Source: an uncultured Cellvibrio sp. (GTDB lineage Bacteria; Pseudomonadota; Gammaproteobacteria; Pseudomonadales; Cellvibrionaceae). From it: 6,411 nucleotides of DNA. The DNA lies in assembly GCA_946482345.1 (NCBI GenBank), contig CAMLRJ010000213.1:1-6411 (forward strand), given 5' to 3'. Of the stretch, positions 1 through 6,012 are shown in pieces. The position numbers and the translations under genes are program-made. The notes under the pieces are model-generated. The model saw nothing but the letters and a program-made list of their open reading frames with translations, was not told the DNA's origin and made no database searches. The stretch's first letter is position 1. Each line of letters begins with the position of its first letter.

Positions 1-48
1 GAATAATGCGGGTAGGAAAAGGATTAGGGCGGATAGTATGACTTGCAT
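1..48 (-). CDS. possible N-terminus of a secreted or membrane protein, cut by the window edge
   Basis: Reading the minus strand from an ATG at 48-46 gives 16 open codons to the edge, MQVILSALILFLPALF. This looks like the hydrophobic core of a signal peptide or first membrane segment. It lies downstream of creD on the same strand, after the repeat cluster. No strong Shine-Dalgarno sequence precedes it; the best is a weak GAGA about 8 bases upstream. With only 16 residues no family can be named. A chance open stretch is possible. Confidence 0.3.
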   Translation of the reverse strand, partial: MQVILSALILFLPALF

Positions 49-72
49 GTTTTTGTCTCGATTAAAATAATT

Positions 73-220
73 TCACCCCCTCCTAACCTCCCCCTTGGCA
101 AGGGGGGGGGAGGAACTGGCTCCTCCCTTTGAAAAAGGGAGGCGGGGGAGGGATTTAAGATGGTCAAATTTTTCTGAGATTTTAAATCCCCCCTGCCCCC
201 CCTTTTTCAAAGTGGGGAAC
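73..220. repeat. cluster of C/G-rich palindromic REP-like repeats
   Basis: Three related blocks lie here. Block 1 (about 75-115) forms a hairpin from CCTCCCCCTT to AAGGGGG...AGG around a GGC loop and contains a run of nine G (102-110). Block 2 (about 120-157) has perfect 9-base arms CCTCCCTTT (122-130) and AAAGGGAGG (134-142). Block 3 (181-220) has an imperfect stem, with CCCC and CTTT facing AAAGTGGGG. Blocks 2 and 3 are inverted copies of one another, both ending in a TTTAAATCCC-like end, facing each other across about 25 AT-rich bases. Block 3 encodes the last dozen residues and stop codon of creD. Similar C-rich elements occur widely in bacterial genomes; no transposase is present. No T-run follows on either strand, so these are not simple intrinsic terminators. 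Confidence 0.8.
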
Positions 221-1552
221 ATTCTTCGAACCCCCAATCGCATACCAATCCACATTCCGAGTCAGTAACATCACCACAGCCAAAATACTGAACAACAACA
301 CCGACCCCATCAACAGTGCATAATCTTCCGCACTCAACAAACCGAACAATAATCCGTACAACAAACTTAATCCCAAAGTAAAACCAATACCGCGCAAAAT
401 ACTGCGCAGCACAAAACAAACATAAATTCCAATTAAAGACACGCAAGCCGAGGCTGAAATGATATAAGCCTGATTAAAACCAAGATGTTCTGAAAGCGAT
501 AATAAAAGAAGATAGAAAAATGCCAGCGCAAGCCCTACCAAGGTATATTGCACTGCGTGAACTTGCAGGCGTTTCATAATTTCAAACAGAAAGAAACAGG
601 CGAATGTTAAGCCTATAAAAAGAATTGCGTATTTAATTGCACGATCACTCTTCACATATTGATCAACCGGATCAATAAAATTCACACCGAATTGTTTATC
701 ATTAAATTCTGAACAGTCATTTTTATTAGCACACTGCATAAAATATTCTTGCATATTGGTCGCAAAAAATGATGTTTGCCAATTGGCATTGAATCCTGTC
801 TCACTAATACCTGAATCTGCAGGCAGAAAATTGCCCACAAATTTTGGATGCGGCCAATCCGAACTAATATTGACTCTTGTTTCTTTACCTATAGGGACAA
901 TTGAAAATGACTCAGTGCCGGTTAATTTTAAATTCAGGGAAAAATCCAAAACTGTCACATCACTAAAATCTACATCTTTTAAAGTTGCATGAACTCCGCT
1001 CTCCAGAATATTCAGCTTACTACCAGGTTCCATCACGAAACTTTTTCCGTTAATTTTCATGACCAATGAATTATCTATCCCGCGAATATCATTAATTCCC
1101 ATCGCCAAATAGGGCTGATCAAAACTATAATCCGGCAAGTTTTCACTTATTCCGAAATCTTTTGGAATAGAAAATTTACCGGAAATAGTGTTATCGGAAT
1201 GATACAAACGCGCCGAATAAATTCCTCGTTTACGCAGCTCGGTTTTTAACTCTCCATTAAGATCGAATAGCTCTGGCAAAAATTTCAACTTTCCATAAAC
1301 CAGAGATTCCTCAATCACTTTTTCTTTTTTATCGTTATAACTCACCGTCCTGACAAGTTTTGAATAGGGCACCACAAACACCGGCCCGGTCAATGTTTGG
1401 CTATAACTGGAACTACGCGCTATATCCTCCACCACACTCTGGCTGTAATACTTACGCTCATCAATCGAGCTGCTGATCATGGCAATCGGTATCAGCAATA
1501 ACAGCATCAACAAACCAATCGCCAAGGTTTTAAACAATAAAGGTTTTTTCAT
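182..1552 (-). CDS. creD: CreD-family inner-membrane protein
   Basis: This 456-residue protein matches the CreD family in length (E. coli CreD is about 450 residues) and layout. There is one N-terminal membrane segment (about 10-28), a large periplasmic domain (about 30-303), and five closely spaced C-terminal segments (about 306-326, 333-353, 360-382, 388-407, 411-431). Family-like stretches include SSDWPHPKFVGNFLP (230-244), HAVQYTLVGLALAFFYLLLL (332-351) and TRNVDWY (431-437). CreD is the strongly induced target of the CreBC two-component system and is linked to envelope integrity and beta-lactam or colicin tolerance; its biochemical activity is unknown. The start is supported by AGGAG 6 bases upstream. 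A CreB-type site lies about 80 bases upstream of the start, and the Shine-Dalgarno sequence lies in a hairpin arm. The last dozen residues (VPHFEKGGAGGI) and stop are read from a repeat, so the native end was probably replaced. Confidence 0.93.
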   Translation of the reverse strand: MKKPLLFKTLAIGLLMLLLLIPIAMISSSIDERKYYSQSVVEDIARSSSYSQTLTGPVFVVPYSKLVRTVSYNDKKEKVIEESLVYGKLKFLPELFDLNGELKTELRKRGIYSARLYHSDNTISGKFSIPKDFGISENLPDYSFDQPYLAMGINDIRGIDNSLVMKINGKSFVMEPGSKLNILESGVHATLKDVDFSDVTVLDFSLNLKLTGTESFSIVPIGKETRVNISSDWPHPKFVGNFLPADSGISETGFNANWQTSFFATNMQEYFMQCANKNDCSEFNDKQFGVNFIDPVDQYVKSDRAIKYAILFIGLTFACFFLFEIMKRLQVHAVQYTLVGLALAFFYLLLLSLSEHLGFNQAYIISASACVSLIGIYVCFVLRSILRGIGFTLGLSLLYGLLFGLLSAEDYALLMGSVLLFSILAVVMLLTRNVDWYAIGGSKNVPHFEKGGAGGI

Positions 1553-1557
1553 CGCAA

Positions 1558-1584
1558 GCTCCTGAAGGAATTAATGTCAGGAGC
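1558..1584 (-). promoter_or_regulatory. creD leader hairpin that pairs the Shine-Dalgarno sequence
   Basis: On the minus strand GCTCCTGA (1584-1577) and TCAGGAGC (1565-1558) are perfect 8-base arms around an 11-base loop. The creD Shine-Dalgarno AGGAG (1563-1559) lies inside the 3' arm, so in the folded mRNA it pairs with CTCCT. The stem ends 5 bases before the ATG at 1552. This suggests translation of creD is reduced unless the stem opens. The pairing is seen directly; a regulatory role is inferred. Confidence 0.55.
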
Positions 1585-1610
1585 ATTGTGGCAAAGGGGT
1601 TTGTGGGGTT

Positions 1611-1616
1611 TATGTA
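1611..1616 (-). promoter_or_regulatory. possible -10 element of the creD promoter
   Basis: TACATA on the minus strand lies about 15 bases downstream of the second TTCAC of the CreB-type site. It is a weak match to TATAAT. No good -35 hexamer is seen, which fits a promoter activated by a bound response regulator. The exact -10 is uncertain because neighbouring registers such as CTACAT are as plausible. Confidence 0.3.
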
Positions 1617-1631
1617 GAGTCAGACGCTTGT

Positions 1632-1647
1632 GTGAAGATTGCGTGAA
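1632..1647 (-). promoter_or_regulatory. CreB binding site (cre tag) upstream of creD
   Basis: The minus strand reads TTCAC (1647-1643), GCAATC, TTCAC (1636-1632). This is an exact match to the published cre/blr-tag consensus TTCAC-N6-TTCAC bound by CreB and its Aeromonas equivalent BlrA. It lies in the creC-creD gap and points towards creD, so creD likely has its own CreB-activated promoter. I found no second exact copy in the window. Confidence 0.82.
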
Positions 1648-1668
1648 GCTTTGATGTATTTCGCGTAG

Positions 1669-1747
1669 GTTGGAAGAGCACAGCGACTTCCGACAATTAC
1701 ATAATTATTTATGTCGAAAATGTCGGAAGTCGCTGCGCTCTTCCAAC
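1669..1747. repeat. long inverted repeat (REP-like) at the creC 3' end
   Basis: Two 27-base arms (1669-1695 and 1721-1747) are reverse complements at 26 of 27 positions. They begin GTTGGAAGAGC on each strand and enclose an AT-rich centre of 25 bases. The only mismatch is A1680, where the right arm predicts G. The creC reading frame runs into the right arm and stops in the centre. No T-run follows either arm, so an intrinsic terminator is unlikely, though the stem could protect or slow the end of the creC transcript. Confidence 0.85.
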
Positions 1748-3171
1748 AGCGTAAAAATTAATTTAGCCAAAACACCAGCCTCAACATTTCCAATCTCAAA
1801 CCTGCCTTTATGCAACTTCATAATCTCTTGCACAAAGTTCAGACCCAAACCAGTGCTTTTTTTACCCGTTTCAGGTCGAGGAAGAGAGAAAAAACGATCT
1901 GTGAGTTTGGTGAGAGCAAAATCCGGAATTGCTTCGCCCTGATTGAATAAGCTGAAAACAGTTTGCTCACCTTCCCTGCTCAATTGAATTTTAATAATCC
2001 CTTTCCTGAAGGTAAAATCCAGTGCATTGTCCAACAAATTACTGATGGCTTGTTCAAGTAAAAATTCTTCGCCTATGATTTCTATAGTTGGATCGCAACT
2101 TATTTCCAGCTGGATATCTTTTTGTTGTAACCGCAACTCATACCGCTGTAACACAGACCTAATCAGTTTGGCCATATTCAGGGGTACGGGATTATGTAAA
2201 CTTTGTTGGTGTTCTATTTTTGCCAGGCTCAACAAGCGGTCAATTAATTGTTGTAATCGTTGGCTTTCAACATCGATATTATTCAGAAATGATTTTCGTT
2301 GTTCTTCTGTCATGGGTGACTGCAATACTTCGGCAGCAGCGCGAATCCCAGCCAAAGGGCTTTTTAATTCATGTGTCAGTGTTTGCACATAATTTTCTAT
2401 ATAGTTTTTTCCTTCCAGTTCTGTACGCATAAATTCCAGTGCATTAGCCAATTGCTGTAATTCACCACTGGCGATCTTGCCTTTCCCTATTTCAACACGC
2501 TCACCTTTACTCACACTTAAGGCGTAATTGCGCAACTTTTGTAATTCGCGACTGAGCCACCAGGAAAAAACCGCACCGAGCAATAAACCCACAACTATCA
2601 ACAAGCCACCAAAAATACTTAAACGAAATTGGGTACGATAAATATAGGGTTCCATACTACGATTGGGTTTGGAAACTGAAACCACACCAATAATGTCATC
2701 GCCGTTTTTAATAGGAGCAGCGACATACATAATAGTGGTTCTATCATCACCTGATATTTCCGGAGATGAGCGCGCACCATATTGGCCTTGCAAGGTTAAA
2801 TAAACATCATTCCATTTTGAGTAATCCATACCTACAGCAATGTTTTTTGAATCGAGCAACACTATGCCTTTTTTATCAGTGACATAAATGCGGTGATTAA
2901 CTGAGGATTTATCGACACCCCATATCTTGGCATTAGGCAAGCGACTACCATAAGCTTGAAATATTTCTGCGTAGAATTCGTTATTGACTTTATTGTCCAG
3001 CATGGGTTGCTTTAAAAATTCAGCTAACAGATTGGCTGTATCTACCAGAGTTTCTTCCGTGGATTGTCGAATACCCGGTTTAATTTCTTCCATCACGGTA
3101 GAAAATAAAAAATAGCCACTGGCACTGACAAAGAGTATATAAACAAAAAATATTCTGGCGCTAAGGCTCAT
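1705..3171 (-). CDS. creC: CreC-like sensor histidine kinase
   Basis: This is the membrane sensor kinase of the CreBC system, 488 residues from the chosen start. It has a membrane segment at about 7-25, a periplasmic sensor region with the CreC-like stretch DYSKWNDVYLTLQGQYGARS (116-135), a second membrane segment at about 186-206, a HAMP-like linker, an H-box TLTHELKSPLAG with phospho-accepting His267, an N-box NLLDNALDFT (378-387), and an ATP-lid glycine motif STGLGL (439-444). Similarity to E. coli CreC is evident along the whole length. The G1 box reads FNQGEAIPD, with Asn where many kinases have Asp. The ATG at 3171 was chosen because AGGA lies 6 bases upstream and the membrane segment follows directly; a longer frame to 3222 starts inside a repeat. 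The last 12 or so residues (EERSDFRHFRHK) are read from another repeat. No creB is adjacent. Confidence 0.93.
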   Translation of the reverse strand: MSLSARIFFVYILFVSASGYFLFSTVMEEIKPGIRQSTEETLVDTANLLAEFLKQPMLDNKVNNEFYAEIFQAYGSRLPNAKIWGVDKSSVNHRIYVTDKKGIVLLDSKNIAVGMDYSKWNDVYLTLQGQYGARSSPEISGDDRTTIMYVAAPIKNGDDIIGVVSVSKPNRSMEPYIYRTQFRLSIFGGLLIVVGLLLGAVFSWWLSRELQKLRNYALSVSKGERVEIGKGKIASGELQQLANALEFMRTELEGKNYIENYVQTLTHELKSPLAGIRAAAEVLQSPMTEEQRKSFLNNIDVESQRLQQLIDRLLSLAKIEHQQSLHNPVPLNMAKLIRSVLQRYELRLQQKDIQLEISCDPTIEIIGEEFLLEQAISNLLDNALDFTFRKGIIKIQLSREGEQTVFSLFNQGEAIPDFALTKLTDRFFSLPRPETGKKSTGLGLNFVQEIMKLHKGRFEIGNVEAGVLAKLIFTLLEERSDFRHFRHK

Positions 3172-3185
3172 GATTTTTCCTATTT

Positions 3186-3238
3186 GTAGGGGCGGCCCCC
3201 TGTGGCCGCCCAGGGCAGGCACAGGGGCCTGCCCCTAC
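3186..3238. repeat. double-hairpin palindromic repeat between the VIT gene and creC
   Basis: Two inverted 26-base units (3186-3211 and 3213-3238) flank A3212. Each unit folds by itself. The first pairs GGGCGGCC (3190-3197) with GGCCGCCC (3204-3211). The second pairs GGGCAGGC (3213-3220) with GCCTGCCC (3227-3234). The loops, CCCTGT and ACAGGG, are reverse complements. The outer ends are GTAGGGGC and GCCCCTAC. It is a widespread type of bacterial REP pair. There is no T-run, so it is not a typical terminator; it may stabilise the upstream message or lower read-through into creC. Confidence 0.88.
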
Positions 3239-3259
3239 GGTCAACACAGATTTTTTACA

Positions 3260-5473
3260 TCAAACAATCACAGACTGTTTATCCATATCATCTATTGCAG
3301 CCTGTAAAAACTTTTCAATTTCCACTGTTGTTTTTATCGACTTATAAGCTTTTGCAAGAGCACGCATAAAGTTGCGATCAATAATGGATTTATCCATAGT
3401 TTGATACAACAGATACAAATAAATTATCGCAATTTGACGATCGGTGAATCCATGATTAACGGCTTCATGCAACAAACTGATCTGATCACCATGTAATCCA
3501 TAATCTTGTAACAGCTTGATGTTGACCTTACTTGAATTAAAAGGCTTGAATTGATTCGCAAACATTTCCGCAAATGTTTTTGGATCTTTTTCTTCGGGCG
3601 CTGCTTTGGATATTTCCAACAAATCCATCGACAACTTGTTGAATTCTTTTTCAATCATACGACCCAGGGCGCCTTTCTTTAACATAGGTTGCGGCGCGGG
3701 TGCACCACGACTACGCATAGGTGCAGCAGCATCAAGAGAAGCAGGTGCTGCTGATACGGCTATTCCACCCCAACCTTCCGGCAACATATGGGGCACTTTT
3801 CGTAACTCGGGTAAATCTTCTGCTTTGTGTTCTCGAACATCCACCAATAAGTAGTTGGTGTGTTGCGACATTAATTGATAATCACAAGCCAGCTTCACAA
3901 TTTCATCTTTATTCTCACTCAGATGGATGCGTGCTGCGGCTGCCAATCGTGACACCAATGTGAGCGACTCATCAGGGTTATCATTCGTGCGTTGCAATAT
4001 CAATTCCTGTTTTAACTGACTGCCATCGGGCATATGTAAAACCAGTGCCGCTTTTTCATCAGGCTGTTTATCAAACCATGCCCATACGTTCACTGTGTCA
4101 CCATCATAAACTGCGTTTATATCCAATTGGCGCGAAGGTTTATGTGACCATTGCATTTCCACTTTAGTCGCAGATGGCGCACGCATGCGTTTGAAGTGAC
4201 GCACAATTCGATCGGCCATATTTTCATTGGGGCTCACCAATTCTGCTGCACCGCCAGTTTTTTCTGCCAAATTACGGACAAAATTTTCTGATACAGAATC
4301 ACCCACACCCACTGTAAAAATACGATGGCCGGATTTTTTCGCTTGCGCAATAATATTGTCTACATCCCAAACTTCACCATCAGTGATCAACAAAATATCG
4401 CAGTCCTGCTTTACTTCCGAGCGCAATTGATAGGTTGCAGTCAAAGCATTACCGATTTCTGTACCACCCAGATTGGCATCAATACTGGTAATTTGCTCCA
4501 ATGCCGTAGCAATATTTTTTTCCGTTGCCGGCATCATTTTGTCAAACATGTAATGATGATCACTACCAAACAGGACTATGTTAAAGAAATCACCCTTTCC
4601 CAAGGATTGCACAATAGTTGACAATGCATTACGCGCTTGTTCAATCGATTGGCCACCCATGGAGCCTGAGCAATCCACCAGAATTTTCAAATTTTTTGGC
4701 TGAGCTGAAAATTTCGTAGCAAAAGCCGGATGAAAACTGGCGAGCGCACAAAACCCTTCTCGATCACGACTGAATAACCCATGATTGTGATCCAATTCGG
4801 ATTCAATATTGAGAATAAAATCTTTATCCATCAACGCAGTTTTGTCTTGCAAATTAATCCAGGTGCAATCCTTATCATTTTGTACGCTGATACGATGACT
4901 GGGGCTGGCAATTTTTGCTTTCGCCAAAGCACCGATAATTTGCACTTTAAAACTGCAAGCATGTTCAACCAGAAAATCATTTTCCGGCATTTGATGCGGC
5001 GCAAAAGGATCACTACCATAACGCGGCGCCAAGGTAGTTGGAATAAATAAACGTAATTGATTGCCTTGCCAGCGTTGTGTAAAAGCGTATTGCATTTGAA
5101 TCGCAATAGTTTCGCCTGCCATTAAATTACCAACATTCATTGTGTACAAACCGGATGCCAGTTTTTCCAGCATAACCACTGTGTTGCCATCGGTAATTGC
5201 TTCTTCATAACGCGCTTCAGCAGTTTTTTTCTCCAAAATATTTGCACGTAAAATACGTTGATCAATTTTCACGACGAGCGAAGTTAACACTGCATCTATC
5301 GGCAGTGGAAAAGTGTAAACCGCTTCAATATTAATTTTTTCAGTGTTGGTATAACGTTGTTCAAGATTCACAGCGGTCATCAGGCCTTCAATTTTTGCCT
5401 CTATGTCCATACCCACCAGAGGTATGGCCTGACCATTGGTACTACGAAGTACAGGACTTATTTGCGTTTGCAT
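3260..5473 (-). CDS. VIT domain and von Willebrand factor A domain protein
   Basis: This is a 737-residue protein. Residues 1 to about 132 form a VIT (inter-alpha-trypsin inhibitor type) domain, with typical stretches EQRYTNTEKINIEAVYTFPLP and ILEKKTAEARYEEA. A vWA domain spans about 262-430 with an intact metal-ion-dependent adhesion site: DCSGS (D267, S269, S271), T338 in LGGTEIG, and D365 in LLITDGE. A later conserved segment (about 503-547, with LACDYQLMSQHTNYLLVDVRE) is usual in this family. A Pro/Ala/Met linker (about 573-600) leads to a mostly helical C-terminus. I see no signal peptide, membrane segment or LPXTG sorting signal, so the protein looks cytoplasmic as read. Its ATG shares one base with the merR stop (TAATG), so the two are probably co-transcribed and translationally coupled. 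Likely a metal-dependent protein-binding scaffold; the precise role is unknown. Confidence 0.9.
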   Translation of the reverse strand: MQTQISPVLRSTNGQAIPLVGMDIEAKIEGLMTAVNLEQRYTNTEKINIEAVYTFPLPIDAVLTSLVVKIDQRILRANILEKKTAEARYEEAITDGNTVVMLEKLASGLYTMNVGNLMAGETIAIQMQYAFTQRWQGNQLRLFIPTTLAPRYGSDPFAPHQMPENDFLVEHACSFKVQIIGALAKAKIASPSHRISVQNDKDCTWINLQDKTALMDKDFILNIESELDHNHGLFSRDREGFCALASFHPAFATKFSAQPKNLKILVDCSGSMGGQSIEQARNALSTIVQSLGKGDFFNIVLFGSDHHYMFDKMMPATEKNIATALEQITSIDANLGGTEIGNALTATYQLRSEVKQDCDILLITDGEVWDVDNIIAQAKKSGHRIFTVGVGDSVSENFVRNLAEKTGGAAELVSPNENMADRIVRHFKRMRAPSATKVEMQWSHKPSRQLDINAVYDGDTVNVWAWFDKQPDEKAALVLHMPDGSQLKQELILQRTNDNPDESLTLVSRLAAAARIHLSENKDEIVKLACDYQLMSQHTNYLLVDVREHKAEDLPELRKVPHMLPEGWGGIAVSAAPASLDAAAPMRSRGAPAPQPMLKKGALGRMIEKEFNKLSMDLLEISKAAPEEKDPKTFAEMFANQFKPFNSSKVNIKLLQDYGLHGDQISLLHEAVNHGFTDRQIAIIYLYLLYQTMDKSIIDRNFMRALAKAYKSIKTTVEIEKFLQAAIDDMDKQSVIV

Positions 5474-5901
5474 TACTCTTCTGCCTTTTTAAGGTTGTGA
5501 TATGCCGCGAGTATTTCCCGTGAAAGCTGTCGGATCTGAGCCGAGGTTAATCCACTGCGACCGGGTTCGATCATGAGTTGCAATCCTTCGCTAATCATCA
5601 AATGACTCCATAATTCTACTGAACCGGGTTGTGGCTGCTTCATGGGAATATCCACAGCGTTGGGCTGTTCGACTATCTCTGCAATTCGCTCCAGAGAAAG
5701 CCCGGCGGCCTGCCATTTCTTGATCTGCAACAAGCGCTCCAGATGCAAGGGAAAGTAACGCGCCCCACGATTCTTACCTTCCGGCCCAGGCACAAGCCCC
5801 TGCTGGATGTAATAACGCACGGTGCGCAGATTCATATCTGCCAGTTGGCAGAGCTCATCAAGATTGTATGTTTGAGCGTTGATTTCGGTTTCTGTGTTCA
5901 T
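5473..5901 (-). CDS. MerR-family transcriptional regulator
   Basis: This 142-residue protein has an N-terminal winged helix: helix-turn-helix at about 15-38 (DELCQLADMNLRTVRYYIQQ then GLVP) and wing with RGARYF (45-50), followed by a helical region LERLLQIKKWQAAGLSLERIAEIV (54-77). These match MerR DNA-binding domains. The C-terminal part (about 95-142) is short, has no cysteine cluster for metal binding and no drug-binding domain, so the signal it senses cannot be told. It overlaps the VIT/vWA gene by one base and is likely both its regulator and operon partner. The ATG at 5901 is the only good start: an in-frame TAA lies a few codons upstream, and there is no clear Shine-Dalgarno sequence. 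A promoter with a palindrome in the spacer lies just upstream. Confidence 0.9.
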   Translation of the reverse strand: MNTETEINAQTYNLDELCQLADMNLRTVRYYIQQGLVPGPEGKNRGARYFPLHLERLLQIKKWQAAGLSLERIAEIVEQPNAVDIPMKQPQPGSVELWSHLMISEGLQLMIEPGRSGLTSAQIRQLSREILAAYHNLKKAEE

Positions 5902-5907
5902 GAAGCC

Positions 5908-5937
5908 AATATAGTACAGTTAAACTGTATAAATCAA
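5908..5937 (-). promoter_or_regulatory. merR promoter
   Basis: The minus strand has TTGATT (5937-5932, one mismatch to TTGACA in the first four bases and two overall) and TATATT (5913-5908, five of six matches to TATAAT) with an 18-base spacer. MerR-regulated promoters often have long spacers of 18-20 bases, untwisted by the regulator. The expected transcription start, about 7 bases past the -10, is A5901, the first base of the merR ATG. The transcript would then be leaderless, which fits the lack of a Shine-Dalgarno sequence. A shifted -10 (TACTAT, 5916-5911) would leave a 15-base spacer and is less likely. Confidence 0.6.
5915..5929. promoter_or_regulatory. MerR operator palindrome
   Basis: TACAGTT-A-AACTGTA is a perfect 7+1+7 palindrome. 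Its centre, 5922, coincides with the middle of the 18-base spacer of the merR promoter (5914-5931). This is the usual position of a MerR-dimer operator, so autoregulation of the merR and VIT/vWA operon is likely. Wider flanking arms ATAGTACA (5911-5918) and TGTACTAT (5939-5946) form a second perfect inverted pair. Confidence 0.7.
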
Positions 5938-5972
5938 GTGTACTATAAAATCATATTTAGGATTAAAGAATT

Positions 5973-5992
5973 AATAACAATATAATGGTATA
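5973..5992. promoter_or_regulatory. possible HipB operator 1
   Basis: AATAACAA (5973-5980), four bases TATA, then ATGGTATA (5985-5992). It is an imperfect inverted repeat with the same 8-4-8 layout as the copy at 6013-6032. It overlaps a TATAAT hexamer at 5981-5986 that may be the hipB -10 element, so binding would block transcription. The left arm is degenerate. Confidence 0.42.
5981..5986 (+). promoter_or_regulatory. possible -10 element of the hipBA promoter
   Basis: TATAAT is a perfect -10 hexamer 65 bases upstream of the hipB ATG. The -35 is poor: TTTAGG at 5956-5961 would need a 19-base spacer. TATTAT at 6021-6026 is an alternative -10 without a clear -35. In this AT-rich stretch a chance match is possible. 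Confidence 0.4.
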
Positions 5993-6012
5993 TTCATCAA
6001 TTATATGCATTA

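Noticed and set aside
73..255. 60-codon minus-strand open frame over the C/G-rich repeats
   Set aside because: It translates repeat DNA into Gly/Pro/Arg/Ser-rich sequence and overlaps the creD 3' end out of frame.
1669..1747. Inverted repeat as an intrinsic terminator for creC
   Set aside because: No T-run follows the stem on the minus strand. It fits a REP-like repeat better.
1670..1942. Plus-strand open frame starting in the repeat and running antisense to creC
   Set aside because: It starts in the inverted repeat, has no family resemblance, and mirrors a well-supported kinase gene.
3172..3222. Longer CreC start adding MPALGGHRGPPLQIGKI
   Set aside because: The added codons lie in the palindromic repeat and have no ribosome binding site; the ATG at 3171 has AGGA at good spacing and leads straight into the membrane segment.
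3260..5473. Sortase-target protein of the proteobacterial dedicated sortase system
   Set aside because: VIT and vWA domains agree, but there is no signal peptide, no LPXTG motif, no C-terminal anchor and no sortase gene in the window.
5629..5985. 118-codon plus-strand open frame antisense to merR
   Set aside because: It overlaps a clear MerR gene, runs through the merR promoter, and the product resembles no known domain.
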